Below are positions 12,060-23,629 of a stretch of DNA of 64,000 bases, piece by piece (position 1 is the stretch's first letter; each line of letters begins with the position of its first letter). This stretch comes from Henckelia pumila. Its lineage: Eukaryota; Streptophyta; Magnoliopsida; Lamiales; Gesneriaceae. The translations under genes and the position numbers were made by a program. The notes beneath the pieces are model-generated. The model had not been told where the DNA came from. It saw nothing but the letters and a program-made list of their open reading frames with translations, and made no database searches. Location of the stretch: the NCBI RefSeq assembly GCF_033568475.1, contig NC_133122.1, positions 71,943,442 to 72,007,441 of the forward strand. Direction: 5' to 3'.

Positions 12060-12289
12060 GAATTATTGTTTTTCCTTTGCTCCTCCATCAACTACTTACT
12101 TACTCAAAAAAAACAAACAAAGTTTATGACTTTGACTCTGTGACAAAAAAAATTGCCCAAAGTTGGCAAGAAATAATAAAGCTAAACTGCTCCATGACTC
12201 CAAAGAGTAGTCTCCATGTAGCTTCGACACACACCGTCATTATTGATTGTATGAGCTAAAAATTCGAACGCAAAGCTTCGATCATCTTC
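11539..12289. other. Non-coding spacer of the Tat-like element with (TA)n
   Basis: No ORF with recognisable content. It lies between the gag-pol end and the antisense ORF, as expected for the long 3' region of Tat elements. A (TA)n tract occupies about 12,027-12,056. Confidence 0.6.
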
Positions 12290-14330
12290 TCATCACCAGA
12301 CCTCCCAATAAATCTCCTAAGGGAGGATCCGAGTCATCCTCAACTCTTGCAGTACTAGGTTCCGGAATTTTAGGGTGAATCATCATAATAATTTCCTCCG
12401 GAACTAGTTTAGTATCTCGAAGTTCTTTGCGACAATCCACGACAACTTAATCATGAATAACAATCGCCCGCTGAATCACTTCATCTGTAAAAGTTGTGGA
12501 TGCTCGATAGCCTTCAATTTCTTTTTCTCCGGTACTTTGCAAGAGATTCTTGACTATTGACGAATTGAGAAAAATCTCATCGGTCTCCGATTCATGGGAA
12601 TATTTTCCCCTAAGTAGCTCCATATCCTTACACATTGCATCATATTTTTTGGATTTCTCTTCAAGCTCCTTTTGCGACTTGAAAAAATCATTTCGGGCCT
12701 TAGCACCTTCCTCGCCGAGTCTTTTGCACTCACCCCTTAATGACACCAGCTCGTCATCAAATTTTTTTCCGGAATTTCGAGACCTCTCTTCTCGAAATTG
12801 AAAAGTGTGAGCAAGCGATAAAATTTGTAAACACCCATAGATAAAGAAAATTATTTATTACGTAAAAATCATAATAAATAACAACAAACAGATAATAATA
12901 TACCTGGAAGGCGGACAAAGCAAGAGAACGAGTTAATACTTCGATAGGCTGAGGCAGTAGATGCAACCTATCATGATCTCCAATAAGGTTAGCTCCGGTT
13001 CTCCAACCAATCTCTGGATCCTTCAAATCCCAAAAAGAACCAGCATTAGTCCTATGATTCACACCCTCCAAGAACAAGTGGCGACCTTCACGAGTGTCGG
13101 GAGGAACTGTTCGTTCATCATCACGTCTTCTTTTTGGATTTCTTCTACCATTATCGCACTCCCTGGTGCGAGCATCGGCGTCAGTTCTTATTGCAGAATC
13201 ATTTCCTCTACCACCATTCCTTCTGTCACGAGCGTCAGTATTTTTAGATGGTGGACCAGAGCGATTGAAACGATCGGATGACCCGGGAGAAATCCTCCTC
13301 CTTGGAATCCCTTGAGAATTATGATTACCACGATCCATTGGGGACGCTTTTCTCGACATCTTTGATAAAGTTTTCTCGTTTTTCTCTATGCAAGCAAGAA
13401 CCTCCGCCAAACTTATTTTGTCGCCTACAAACAAAAAAAACAGAAAAGAGAGAATGATCAATAAATAAATTTAATAAATTTTAAATTAACACAAGTAGAA
13501 GAATCCCAAGGAGACGCAAAATATAGTTATCAAAATTCAACTTGGAGAAAGCATTACCAGTGGGAACCAAACTCCTAGGATCGACTATTTCGTCAAAAAG
13601 ACCTAAGGATCAACAGTCAAGCTGCAAAGTGCGGTGAGTTTTACCAAGTATGATTTTTCTAGGCCCCAGACTCCAACTCGTGGGCACCCCCCCACCATAA
13701 TCCCAAACGTAAAAAAACTCCAATCTCCACACACTCTTTGCAAACGAAAAACGGGATAAAAATTTACAGTCCACACGAGGTTGAAAATAAATATAAGAGT
13801 CGGGCATGGAACGACGCACCACGAAGATCGAGAAAAATAGCTTCGCGGTCGGAATCAATTGAATTCCGCTCATTCTACAGAGAAAACATGAAAATACAAG
13901 GATAGCTCCTTGGGTCAACTGACTAAAACTCACACCAAGCCTACAAACAATTTCTATCAGAATGACATTAGGAGGAAGCAAAACCCCGTAATTAAAATAC
14001 TCCAAGTAAACGGTGAAATATCCCGCGGGAGGGTACTGACAAGAATCTTCTTTTGTCGGAATTTTTATAATATGTTTTGATAAAAACTCAAGTTTCTCGT
14101 GAGGGTTTAAAAATTCCGAGTTGCCTACTACACACTCGTCAGCCCCCTCCGATGAACCTCCGGATCTACTCCTCTCATAATAGCCAGATTCACTAACAAT
14201 TTTTAAGGGATTCGGACTCTCCGGATCACGTGGCAAAGGAGCATCTAAATCACTCAAAGGTGATACACAGTCATCATGATTAATATTGTCACTAGACTCC
14301 GTGTGAAATCGTTCCTCCGATTCGCCCTTA
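12290..14330 (-). pseudogene. Antisense ORF of the Tat-like element (putative gypsy-type transposon domain)
   Basis: Extra gene on the strand opposite gag-pol. Exon-like pieces from 5' to 3' are 14,257-13,610, about 13,430-12,904 and about 12,800-12,290. The first carries a region resembling the plant putative-gypsy-type-transposon domain (pfam04195): YPPAGYFTVYLEYFNYGVLL, then a hydrophobic stretch and FYVW near the end. The second is Arg/Asp-rich and basic. The third (12,746-12,447) is a Lys/Glu coiled-coil-like segment (KRLGEEGAKARNDFFKSQKE). Plausible intron borders occur (acceptor TTTTGTAG before GCGACAAAA near 13,425; donor GTATATTA near 12,903). Antisense genes of this kind are described in Tat-lineage elements such as RIRE2 and Grande; their role is unknown. 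Gaps and a stop suggest decay, though splicing would remove some. Confidence 0.65.
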
Positions 14331-15310
14331 ACAAGGAAAGTATCTTACCACGATATGGACGCCCTGCATAAATATATATATATTTTAAAAAAATATTTAT
14401 ATCATATACTGCTACCAATCAATACAATTAATCAAGTCATAATATTTTTAATACTTGGCAAAAGACATGAGAGTGGGAAAAGAAAACAAAGTTATCACGA
14501 TTTTATGTTAAAGTAGCTGTTGACAGAAACAAAATAATTCCCATCAATAATTCACGCAACAACAATATATATGTATATATATCTATCCAATTTCTCTCAC
14601 GGCCCAAGACTTCATCGTCACCGCACCGCCGCGTCATCATTGCCACCAACTCATCGTCGTCTTGCCACCATCTCGCCACCGAGTCGCTGCTGACCCGCCA
14701 ACGGAAGCATCTGCGGCCACCACTCTTCCTTCTCCTAGAACCGCCGTCCATCACCGCCGCTGAATCTTAGCCAATCCGCCCCCATCACGCTCACTCCAAA
14801 TCTGCAGCCGCGGCTCCTCCTCTTCTATCGCAGAGATCCGTCGCGCCGCCTCCTCCATCCCCTTGCAGATCCGCCGTGTCGCTTCTTTCTTCCCCCTGCA
14901 GATCCCGTTGTGCCGCCTCTTCCATATTTCTGCAGATCCCGTCACGCCGCCTCCTCCCTCCCGCTGCCGCATCTACAGATTCCTTAGGGGTGCATGATGT
15001 CGTCTACAGCCCTCCAACACCACTCGTCGTCGCCGCCCGATGAGAAGATACAAGTACTTGGAGATGGTGAAGATGTTTGGATAGATAGAGATATACATAC
15101 ATATAGGCACGCATAGATACAAGAATCCAAGCTACACTCATGTTGTACCTGACAAAGGGAAGAGAGAAAAGTCTAGTATAAAAAATAAAAACAAAACGTG
15201 AGAATTAATATTACTTGTCATATGAATTAATTTGGTTGTCTTTGGTCTATTACTTTTCGACACGCAAATACTGCAACAAAAAATTCAAAAACCAACTTGA
15301 GTTAGCACGT
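14331..15310. other. 3' region of the Tat-like element with C/T-rich degenerate tandem units
   Basis: A GC-rich, strongly strand-asymmetric tract at about 14,590-15,050 contains loosely repeated CTGCAGATCC(C)GT..CGCCGCCTCCTCC units. Two purine-strand ORFs (14,972-14,751 and 14,754-14,503, minus) are products of this low complexity, not credible genes. The rest is AT-rich with nothing recognisable. Confidence 0.45.
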
Positions 15311-15461
15311 TGTGATGCAAACGTACTGCGGTGTTGAATTTATAATGATATTAGACGGTAGAGTTCTACTGGGTTTTTGAAAATACTATTCTGGCAGGAT
15401 TTTGTTTTTCAATTATACAACAATCATTATTCTACCAGAATTTTAATTTCATTGCATCACA
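15311..15461. mobile_element. Short inverted-repeat element at a duplication breakpoint
   Basis: A 151-bp unit with a perfect 10-bp terminal inverted repeat, TGTGATGCAA ... TTGCATCACA, plus inner inverted similarity (TTCTGGCAGGATTTTG against TCTACCAGAATTTTAA). No ORF. It ends 2 bp before the start of the duplicated flank at 15,464. A MITE or fold-back is likely; the superfamily is unknown. Confidence 0.45.
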
Positions 15462-15463
15462 GT

Positions 15464-15790
15464 CCTATTTATTTTACGTATTTATTTTTCGCTGCACTAT
15501 GTTGTCTCTAGTGTTGTAACACCGTGAACAACACTACTGTTATTTAACAAATTGCATACAACACGTTCTTTCACAATTATTTTTTAACCATATGTTTTAT
15601 TCAAGTAATTTTAAATTTAAACAAAAAATATATTAGTTTAAAAAACAATAACAAAGACACTTCATAAACTAAAAACATCGTTAATGAAGCTTTCAAACTA
15701 ATCAAATTGTACTCCAAATAAAATATTAAAAAAAATTACAAAAGAGCACCTAGAATCCACCTGCTCTCAACGTCAATTTCATTGAAAAAG
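15464..15790. repeat. Second copy of the Tat LTR left flank
   Basis: Near-identical to 5,390-5,717. Ends with target copy AAAAG at 15,786-15,790. Confidence 0.85.
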
Positions 15791-16227
15791 TGATAGGTTA
15801 CACCTAAAAGTTCAACTGGGCCTGAGCCCAATCATGAAGGTCCACTCCAAATATTTTTGAGGCCCAAGCTTATTTCAATATTATATATATTTAATTCAAG
15901 CAGACCATGAATTCTACAAAAGCCCATAAGAGGCTCAAGCCCGTGAAAACTCTCCGAATATCTATAAATAGCTCAAGTCACCTCATTATTAAGGTACACA
16001 CTTTCTTTAGCACTATAACGCTTTACTCTCGATTATTATTCCTTGAATAATAACTGACTTGAGCGTCGGAGTGCCTTCGCCGGGAACCCTCCCGGCTCCT
16101 CTGACTTTGTTTTGTGACGTAGAAACAACCCATTGAAGATCTCCCAAGGGAGCGTACAAGGACTTATTGATACTCCGGACTTTTCGGAAGCAACGTATCG
16201 AGTACAAGTGATTTTTTTGCTACATCA
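15791..16227 (+). mobile_element. Solo LTR of the Tat-like element with TSD AAAAG
   Basis: 437 bp, TGATAGGTTACACC to CTACATCA, flanked on both sides by AAAAG (15,786-15,790 and 16,228-16,232). The unoccupied site with a single AAAAG is present at 4,068-4,072. Because it is preceded by host flank and not by a polypurine tract, it behaves as a solo LTR and not as the 3' LTR of the element at 5,718. The TATA box is retained near 15,961. Confidence 0.85.
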
Positions 16228-16232
16228 AAAAG

Positions 16233-16732
16233 TATTATAAGATAAATAGCATTACTAACATGTTTGTAAAGACACTTGTAGAAAAGTGTAAACTTTGGAT
16301 ATTTATTGAGAGATAATTAAAAATTACAATTTTAGAAATTAAAGATAAAATAAAGTATGATGTTAAGATATTTTGTAATATTATTGTCAATTCAACTAAA
16401 TAATTAAATACGGTTTTTTTCATTTCAATTGCAATCCCTAAATATATTGTTCTCGAACAACTTACAACCATATATATATATATATTTGAAATTTTGCATC
16501 TATTGTTTAAATTAAGAGTTAAAATTCACATATATTAATTTATTTAAATCAATAAAATATTAATTGAGTTATATTCAATTACAAATAAAATTATCTAATT
16601 CAAAAGAAAATCAATATATTATCTCACCCACACTCTACCTATCACTATTTTATCATGACAAAATTGGACGTGGTAGTGACAATCATTTGCTCATACCTAC
16701 GCTCCATTGAGTTATAGTTATAATAATAAAAT
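16233..16732. repeat. Right flank of the solo LTR, matching 4,073-4,560
   Basis: Collinear with the empty copy (shared strings TTTACTAACATGTTTGTAAAGA-type and TATCATGACAAAATTGG). No gene seen. A short (TA)n tract lies near 16,472. Confidence 0.75.
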
Positions 16733-16962
16733 TGTAATAATATTATGGTCATGGATGTCAAAGATTTGGGTGATCGGAAAAAATCATAATCAAATCTTTG
16801 GGAGATGATAAAGAAACAAAATAATATCACTTATTTGTAATATCATAGTTACCATACCCGAGAATTTCTTGTACCTATAAATAGGTCATTCATGTAATAC
16901 TTCTGAGATATTGAATATACTTGTTTGCATTATTATTTGGTTAGTTTTTTCTTTATTTTACA
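16733..16962 (+). repeat. 5' LTR of the copia element
   Basis: Starts TGTAATAATATTATGG, ends TTTTACA. Contains CCTATAAATAGG near 16,875 as TATA box. It carries small indels relative to the 3' LTR at its start and end. Confidence 0.8.
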
Positions 16963-16980
16963 ACACGTTATCAGCACGAT
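16963..16980 (+). promoter_or_regulatory. Primer-binding region of the copia element
   Basis: ACACGTTATCAGCACGAT immediately after the LTR, a string commonly seen at this position in plant copia elements. The TATCAG core resembles an initiator-Met tRNA-type primer site. Confidence 0.6.
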
Positions 16981-17440
16981 TTGCTATCACTTTTGACAAA
17001 AAAAACACCGTGAAAATTAACGCATCTCATCGTTCACTTCGTGAATTTTTAATGCATGCTTTTCTCATTCGCGACACGTGACTAGTTCATCATCATCTTT
17101 TTATTTATTAAACTGCATATGTTAACTTACGTGGATATCTCCCATTAATTTATGTTTTCGTTGTTTTGTTAAATTCATTAAATTAAAAGCATGACTACTT
17201 GATTACACATCATTATCAGATCTTAGTACTTTGATTTGTTGATTTGATTTATTCAATCCACGCATACACATGAGCATCACATATATATAAATCCAACTCA
17301 TATTATTTTGTTTGTCTTATTAAATTATGTCTATTTCATGAATTATCATCTTAAATACATGTTCGAATTTATTTTATCATCTATTTATGAATATTATATG
17401 ATTGTTAACATGGAATGTTTTTTATATAGATCATTTCATC

Positions 17441-18497
17441 ATGTCGAATATCTCAACGCTTAAATTTGTTGCTCTTGAAATCTTTGGAAAAAATTCTCTT
17501 TTTTGGATGCTAGATGCTGAAATACATCTAGATGCTATGAGTATTGGTAATGCAATCAAAGAGAAAAACCAAGAATCACTGCAAACCGTGCAAAGGCTAT
17601 GATATTCCTTCTTCACCATCTTCATGATGGTTTGAAAATTGAGTATTTGATGATAAAAGATCCGCTTGATATATGGAATAGTTTGAAAGAGAGATATAAC
17701 CATAAAAAAACGGTGATTCTTTCAAAAGCACGTTATGATTGGATGCACTTGCGCTTACAAGATTTTAATTCTTTAATTGAATATAATTCTGCATTTTTTC
17801 GCATCAGTTCACAATTGAAATTGTATGGAGAGAAAATAACTGATGATAATTTGTTAGAAAAAACATATTTCACATTTCATGCCTCAAATTTTGTCTTACA
17901 ACAGCAATATAGAGAGAAAGGTTTCAAGACATATTCTGATTTGATTTCATGTTTGCTTGTGGCTGAGCAAAATAATAAGTTGTTGATGAAAAATCATGAA
18001 ATTTGTCCCACTAGTGCCAACCCATTCCCTGAAGTGAATGTGGCAATGCATGATGAAAAGATAAAACAAAATAAGATCGGATTTGGTCGTGGGCGTGGCC
18101 GTGGCCGTGGGCGCGGTCGAGTACGCTTTCATATATATATATGTTCGTGGACATGGAAAACCTCGTTACTTTAATGGTGGTTATAATAATGATAATGATC
18201 TAACTTCAAAGTAATGGAAGTTCCAAAAAGTGGGGTAATGACCAAGAGAAGAATGTTGAAAGTGGTCAAAATGATAAATCAATGAATTCAAAAAATGGGT
18301 GTTATAGATGTAGAGATAAAGAGCATTGGTATAATAATTGTCGTACTTCAAAACACCTTGTTGATATTTATCAAGCAACAAAAGAAAAGGCAAAGGATGC
18401 TGAGACTAATTTTATGTATCAAGGTGATGATTTAAGTCAAGACCCTTCTCTGTCTGCACATTTTGACGTTTCTGATTTCTTTGAAGATCCGGAATGA
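17441..18497 (+). pseudogene. copia gag (UBN2-type) with frameshifts
   Basis: Nucleocapsid protein relic. The start MSNISTLKFVALEIFGKN is typical of copia gag. The central UBN2-like domain (DPLDIWNSLKERYNHKKTVI, YTFHASNFVLQQQYREKG in part) is read in a second frame from 17,599. A Gly-Arg run follows at about 18,085-18,125. A CCHC zinc knuckle CYRCRDKEHWYNNC (CX2CX4HX4C intact) sits in a third frame at about 18,300-18,342. There are at least two frameshifts; one lies next to a TA expansion at 18,131. The frame ends with TGA at 18,495-18,497. Confidence 0.88.
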
Positions 18498-20997
18498 AAA
18501 ATTGATCATTTGATTGGATATGGAATCGTGCAATATTGAATAATTTTTTTATCGTTTATTTGGTTATTTCGATTTAAGTTTGATTTATATTTATGAGTTA
18601 TTAAGGACTATTGGTTTATTAGGTTGGTTTGATTATATTTATCTTTAATTGTTTTTATCATTAATAAAAGTTATTTGTTTTTTATTATAAATAAAATATT
18701 TTATTTTTATGGATTCTGTTATTGTGAGTAGAATATGGATTTCAGACATGAAATTAATAGAGATTTATGTCATGTTGACAACGCAATGATGCATTCCATA
18801 TTCATGAAATAAATATTTCTCATATTTACAAAGGAGAAAAAGTTACGTCAACATAAATACAAGAATTATTGAAAGGGCTAGAAAAGTAAATATTATATGA
18901 AGAGACAAATTGTGTTACTCTCTTCTAAGTCACAAAGAAATTTATTGAGCTTTAAAAAAATCCATCGGAATGGATATCATATTGAGACTATAAGCCAAGA
19001 AGGAAAATAATATCTTTTATTACGAAGAAAATGTTGAGAAAAAAATAGATTGTTGAAAAATTATCGACATTTACTTCTGGCTTATACTACACAAAAATGA
19101 ATATAGTGGAGACGAATACAACAGTTAGCCAAGAAATTCATTTATATGAATATGTTTATGACTTGGCATAATCAATTGGGAAAATCTCGATATGACAATG
19201 ATGCGAAAAATAATATTGATAATTCATATGGGCATCAATTAAAGAATGAGATATTATTAATGTTAAAGAATTCTCATGTGTTGCTTGTTCTCAAGGCAAA
19301 TTATAAGCTTTCACAAGCTAAAATTTGATATTGAATCACCTACATTTTAAATTGGTACAAGTTGATATTTATAGGCTCATTCACCCATCATGTGAACCAT
19401 TTAAATATTTTAAATATCTATGAAATGGTTGCATGTGTATTTACTTTGATATCACAAATTGATGTTTGCAATTCATACTAAGAGGATTTTATTGATAATC
19501 CTGGTGAAATTAAATCCCAAACTTTTAATGACTAATATTTTTGTATGTCAATTAGGATAATTGTTGAACATCTTGTTGCAAATGTTCATAAATGGTTTAG
19601 CAAAATTATTGATTAAATGTCTCCAATTGATAGCTAACCATTTATGATTAGAAAAAAAACTCCCCAAACAATTATGGGGATATGATATTTTGTGTATAGA
19701 AACAATTATACGCATTAGATATTTTGTGTATAGCAACACTTATACGCATCAGATTGGATAGTTACCATGAATTCTCTCATTTACAACTAGCTTTTGTCCA
19801 AGAGCTTAAGAATAAATTTGCATATGCGATGATTAGGGGGAGAAAATATGCGATCAACAAGTTAATTAACTTGAAATGCATCATTACATCATTTTGATTA
19901 TCGGACAAATGAATGTGAACTTGAGGTTCAAGAATAGTCCATTTGCAAGGTATTGCAAATAAATTACCTGATGTATTTAATGAGAAAAATGGCAAATAAG
20001 TCACACATAATGGCTGCTAATTCTCCAACACCTATTGATGTTCTGAAAGAACAGTCAAACAACGAGCATGAATCAAGCATGGTAGAGAAATTGGATCCAA
20101 AGATAAAAATCCATAAAAAGAATCAATAATATAGATGTCCATTTTGAATAATATGATTCATTAATTGATTAGTCTGAAATGTAGATAATCAAATCCCCAA
20201 AGAAGTTCAAGTACTTGAAAATCAAGATATCTCGATAAATTATGTCAAAATGGGGAAATGATTTAATCAATTGAAAATTATTGTCGACAATAAAGTTTTC
20301 CATGATGTGGCATTTGATGGTATGATCTAGATCATAAATTTGTTAATGAATGTTGTTGTAGACATGATTGACTAAGTTAAAATATTGCAATACAAGAAGA
20401 GTTAAACTCAATAACAAAACGCGAGTTTTGGGACCTGTGATCCAAACATTAAGGAGTAATGGATGCAATTAATTTTGATATCTTATAGGTATATGGTACA
20501 AGAGACTTATTTTATTTTAATTCTTATGATTTGCAATTGATTAGTTATGTAGATATCTATCTGATCTGCACAAAGGAAGATGTCAAACTGGATGCTTGTT
20601 ACTTATTATGGAACATTTATATCCCGGAGATCTATGAAGGAAATTAGGCATGTATTTCTCAACTAAATTCAACAAATTTGCTCAAGTGATACTGACCGAT
20701 CTTTTCACAAAATCATTGCCCACATCAACTTTTGAGAAATTGGTGAACAAGATCGGAATGCGGCAACTTAGAGATTTCAAGTGATGTTCGCAATAGGGGG
20801 AGTTAATCCAAACTGCACTCTTTTTCCCTTGTCCATGATTTTTTCCAAGTGGTTTTTCATGACAAGGTTTTAACGAGGCAGTTAAGCAACAACGAGGGAT
20901 GTTGTACTATTTTTCCTTCGTTTGACCTTTATCCCATTGGGTTTTTCCTAATAAGGTTTTAACGGGGCACATCCGTCGAATCACATCCAAGGGAGAG
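18498..20997 (+). pseudogene. copia pol remnant (pre-integrase, integrase, linker, RNase H)
   Basis: Non-coding relic. A GAG-pre-integrase piece (TWHNQLGKSRYDND) lies at about 19,155-19,310, integrase pieces at about 19,320-19,640, the linker at about 19,975-20,140, and RNase H/C-terminus at about 20,480-20,790. From 19,313 on it is collinear with positions 1-1,686. Between 18,540 and 19,130 I recognise little. The RT core is absent. Confidence 0.75.
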
Positions 20998-21214
20998 TGC
21001 TACAATATTATAGATGTCAAAGATTTGGATGATCGAAGAAAATCATAATCAAATATTTGGGAGATGGTAAAGAATCAAGATAATATCACTTCCTTGTAAT
21101 ATCATAGTTATCATATCTTAAAATTTCTTGTACCTATAAATAGATCACTCAAGTAATACTTTTGAGATATTGAATTTACTTTTTTGCATTATTCTTTGGC
21201 TAGTTTCTCCTACA
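20998..21214 (+). repeat. 3' LTR of the copia element (second copy)
   Basis: 217 bp, TGCTACAATATT to CCTACA, near-identical to 1,687-1,903. TATA box CCTATAAATAGA near 21,133. Confidence 0.85.
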
Positions 21215-22766
21215 AATATATTATTTATAAATAACCATGACTTATTAGTTAATGGGTTAATATTTGAACAATTTTAAGAGTTTAATTTGTTCAAGTAGAG
21301 TAATGCAAAGAAAGAAAAAAAATTGCAAGGATTTTCCATTTGATATAGAACCTCAGGGTACAATATTGACAGTTATATGAATAAATTGGACAGAATATGT
21401 AGAAGTAGATGAAAAAAAAACAAGGCATAATTACAATACTGAAATGTGATTTTGAGTTGGATAAGAGGGTAGAAAATCACACAAATAAATGAACAAACTA
21501 GTTACATAAGAGGATCGAAATTCATCTGATTTTGAGTGGATCATAAAAATGTGAATGTGTGCGATATTCAGAAATCATCATGCCAATTCTATGTTACTCA
21601 GTGTTTTAAAATTTGCTCTAGGCAGTCATCTAGGCTTTAGGCGCCTACCGACCTCACTGGAAAAGGGCTAGTCAGTCAACCTAGGCGTTCTTGCATAGGC
21701 GGTCCTAGGTGTCGAATAATTTGCCCGCACGTCCTCGGAGTTAAGGACGATTAAGGGTTTTTTGGGCTTTTAATAATGAATTTTTAATTTAAATGCCGAA
21801 TAAATAAATTGAAAGCATGAACAATTTTTTTTTTGTAGGCCCTTAAAACCCATGAAAAACAGTTAAAGCTTGGTAGGTTTCTAACACCAATTTCATCTTC
21901 TTCTGTCGTCTGTAGATCGAACGAGTGGGAGAAAATGTTATTTATTATATGGATACTATGCAATCTGCCTAGCGGCATCTAATCCCCGCTTAGGAGATCT
22001 ATGCGCTAGGCATTGTTTTGACGCCCGACTAGGTCTAGCTAGTTGTAGAACATTGCTATTACATTAATGGATATTTCCTCAAAATATGAAATGACCTACG
22101 GTTTCGTATATAAGTATTGTTCTCTTTGCGTAAATAATTCGATCTCTTGATTTTATGTGATACTAGGAGAATTCAAATCCTTCCTCGTCACCGCCAGCTC
22201 TCCCTTCGTCCGTTCTCTCTCGATTATGCTTTCTTCCCATTGCTTCCCTTCGCCGCCCAATGTCTGAGACCAATCGGCCGATTGTGCGATGGAATTTGGA
22301 GAAAGTGGAAGGTGGATTTTGGGGATTAGGGTTTGTAACTTGGAAAAAATGGGATTTAAGATTTATGTTGGGCGTCTCCATGGCTCACATGCAAGTGCGT
22401 GAGTGTCCCATTAGATGTTAACAATGTCCCGTTAAATGTTAACCAACTATTTGACGGTAGGGATATTTAATGAAAATAAATGTACAAATTAGGGATATAA
22501 ATGAAAACAAAAAGATTTGAGGGACATAAATGGGAAATCACGGAAATAATGACATTTTAAGACATTATCCCTCCATATGACATCTAAAAATGCGAGAAAA
22601 CGATACACCAACAGGTATTACATCTATGGATTCTTCTTCATATATCCGCCAAAAGTTTTCACATACAATGATATTGAATCGTTGTTGATTGACTTTGGCG
22701 GTCTTTTGAATGGTTGTAATTCCGTGAGAAGATTGATTATTTCCAATATATTGTTATTATATTGAA
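21215..22766. repeat. Duplicated flank matching 1,904-3,480
   Basis: Collinear with the first copy, including the candidate MITE (21,599-22,055) and the stretch starting at TCCCTCCATATGACATC near 22,568. Differences are point changes and short indels. Similarity ends near 22,764. No gene recognised. Confidence 0.75.
21599..22055. mobile_element. Candidate MITE rich in CCTAGGCG-type motifs (copy 2)
   Basis: Second copy of the unit at 2,307-2,763, with the same CAGTGTTTTAAAA and TAGAACATTG ends. Confidence 0.35.
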
Positions 22767-22836
22767 ATGTTAAAATTTTTTTCTTAGCCATACATATATT
22801 ATATATTTAATGCATATACACTTAAAATATAATAAT

Positions 22837-22877
<41 letters not shown>

Positions 22878-22991
22878 GTTTTGCTATGCTGCCCACCAAC
22901 CGTGCCAACTTTTGTACGCACTATGTATACAACACTCAACTATTGTACATGGTGGGCACAGATATTGACACGGTTGGTGGCAGCATAACAA

Positions 22992-23038
<47 letters not shown>
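22837..23038. repeat. (CA)n-(TA)n microsatellite split by a small TIR element
   Basis: (CA)n at about 22,837-22,855 passes into (TA)n to 22,877. TA repeats resume at 22,995-23,038 after a 117-bp insert. Confidence 0.9.
22878..22994. mobile_element. Micron-like MITE inserted in (TA)n, type 2
   Basis: 117 bp with about 26-bp inverted ends: GTTTTGCTATGCTGCCCACC on the left and the complement of GTTTTGTTATGCTGCCACCA on the right. It is bordered only by TA repeats. The internal ACATGGTGGGCA is shared with the element at 3,690, although the terminal repeats differ. No coding capacity. Confidence 0.75.
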
Positions 23039-23041
<3 letters not shown>

Positions 23042-23629
23042 TTCTAATAATTATTTCATATATTCTTATCATCTAACGAGTAAAAAAAATCATTGACTAA
23101 CAAATCTTATATTTTATATTCAATCAAGATATAAAAAATAAAATAAAATAATTTGCACATATTAGATTACCAATCTACTTTTATCATAAAGAACAATCGT
23201 TTTCTAGATTTTTGAGAAATTTTCATAATGTGTGGACCAAAGGTCCAACGTTGTCACCAATTATACTTGATCAATCAATTTCTGCAATAAGAAAAGACTA
23301 AAGATATTTTAGAATTAAAAATTTGAAAATTTTTAAATATATGGAAATAAAATCTCTTAAACCCATCCATTATATACTAGAAATCAAGGAACATTAGGAA
23401 TTTGGTTTGTTTATTTTTCTTTTGTCAAATTTCAATCGTAATTCGCTATTTTTTTTTATCCCAAATTTTGTTATTTTTTGGACATTGTTGATTTGACGAT
23501 GACGTGATGATCATCTATGTAATGTCACATTAATACTCTAATGAAAATAAAATTTATTATTGTTTCATCAGCTTCCTGCTATTATTTAATAGTTTATTGT
23601 GATGCTATAATAAAACAAAAACGCTTCTG
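23039..23629. other. Unassigned AT-rich spacer
   Basis: No coding sequence, RNA or defined repeat seen. Confidence 0.5.

Larger units (their letters stand above)
16733..21214 (+). mobile_element. Ty1/copia retrotransposon, internally deleted (second copy)
   Basis: Complete insertion of about 4.5 kb: 5' LTR, primer-binding site, gag relic, pol relic without an RT core, 3' LTR. The flanks AAAAT and AATAT fit a 5-bp target duplication with one change, and the uninterrupted target (ATAATAAATATAC) is present near 4,565. The 3' portion and 3' flank are repeated at 1-3,480, showing that the whole insertion was duplicated with its neighbourhood. It is non-autonomous as it stands. Confidence 0.85.

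Noticed and set aside
14503..14972. Two Arg/Glu-rich minus-strand ORFs
   Set aside because: They come from a C/T-rich tandem tract; composition explains the open frames.
5718..16227. Single intact 10.5-kb Tat-like element with two LTRs
   Set aside because: The right LTR has its own left target copy and host flank, and an empty paralog shows that flank to be host sequence.
18081..18125. Gly-Arg run considered as an RNA-binding host protein
   Set aside because: It lies between gag and the zinc knuckle of the copia element, where such basic runs occur.
22884..23072. ORF with repeated Ile-Tyr
   Set aside because: Translation of (TA)n microsatellite plus a MITE.
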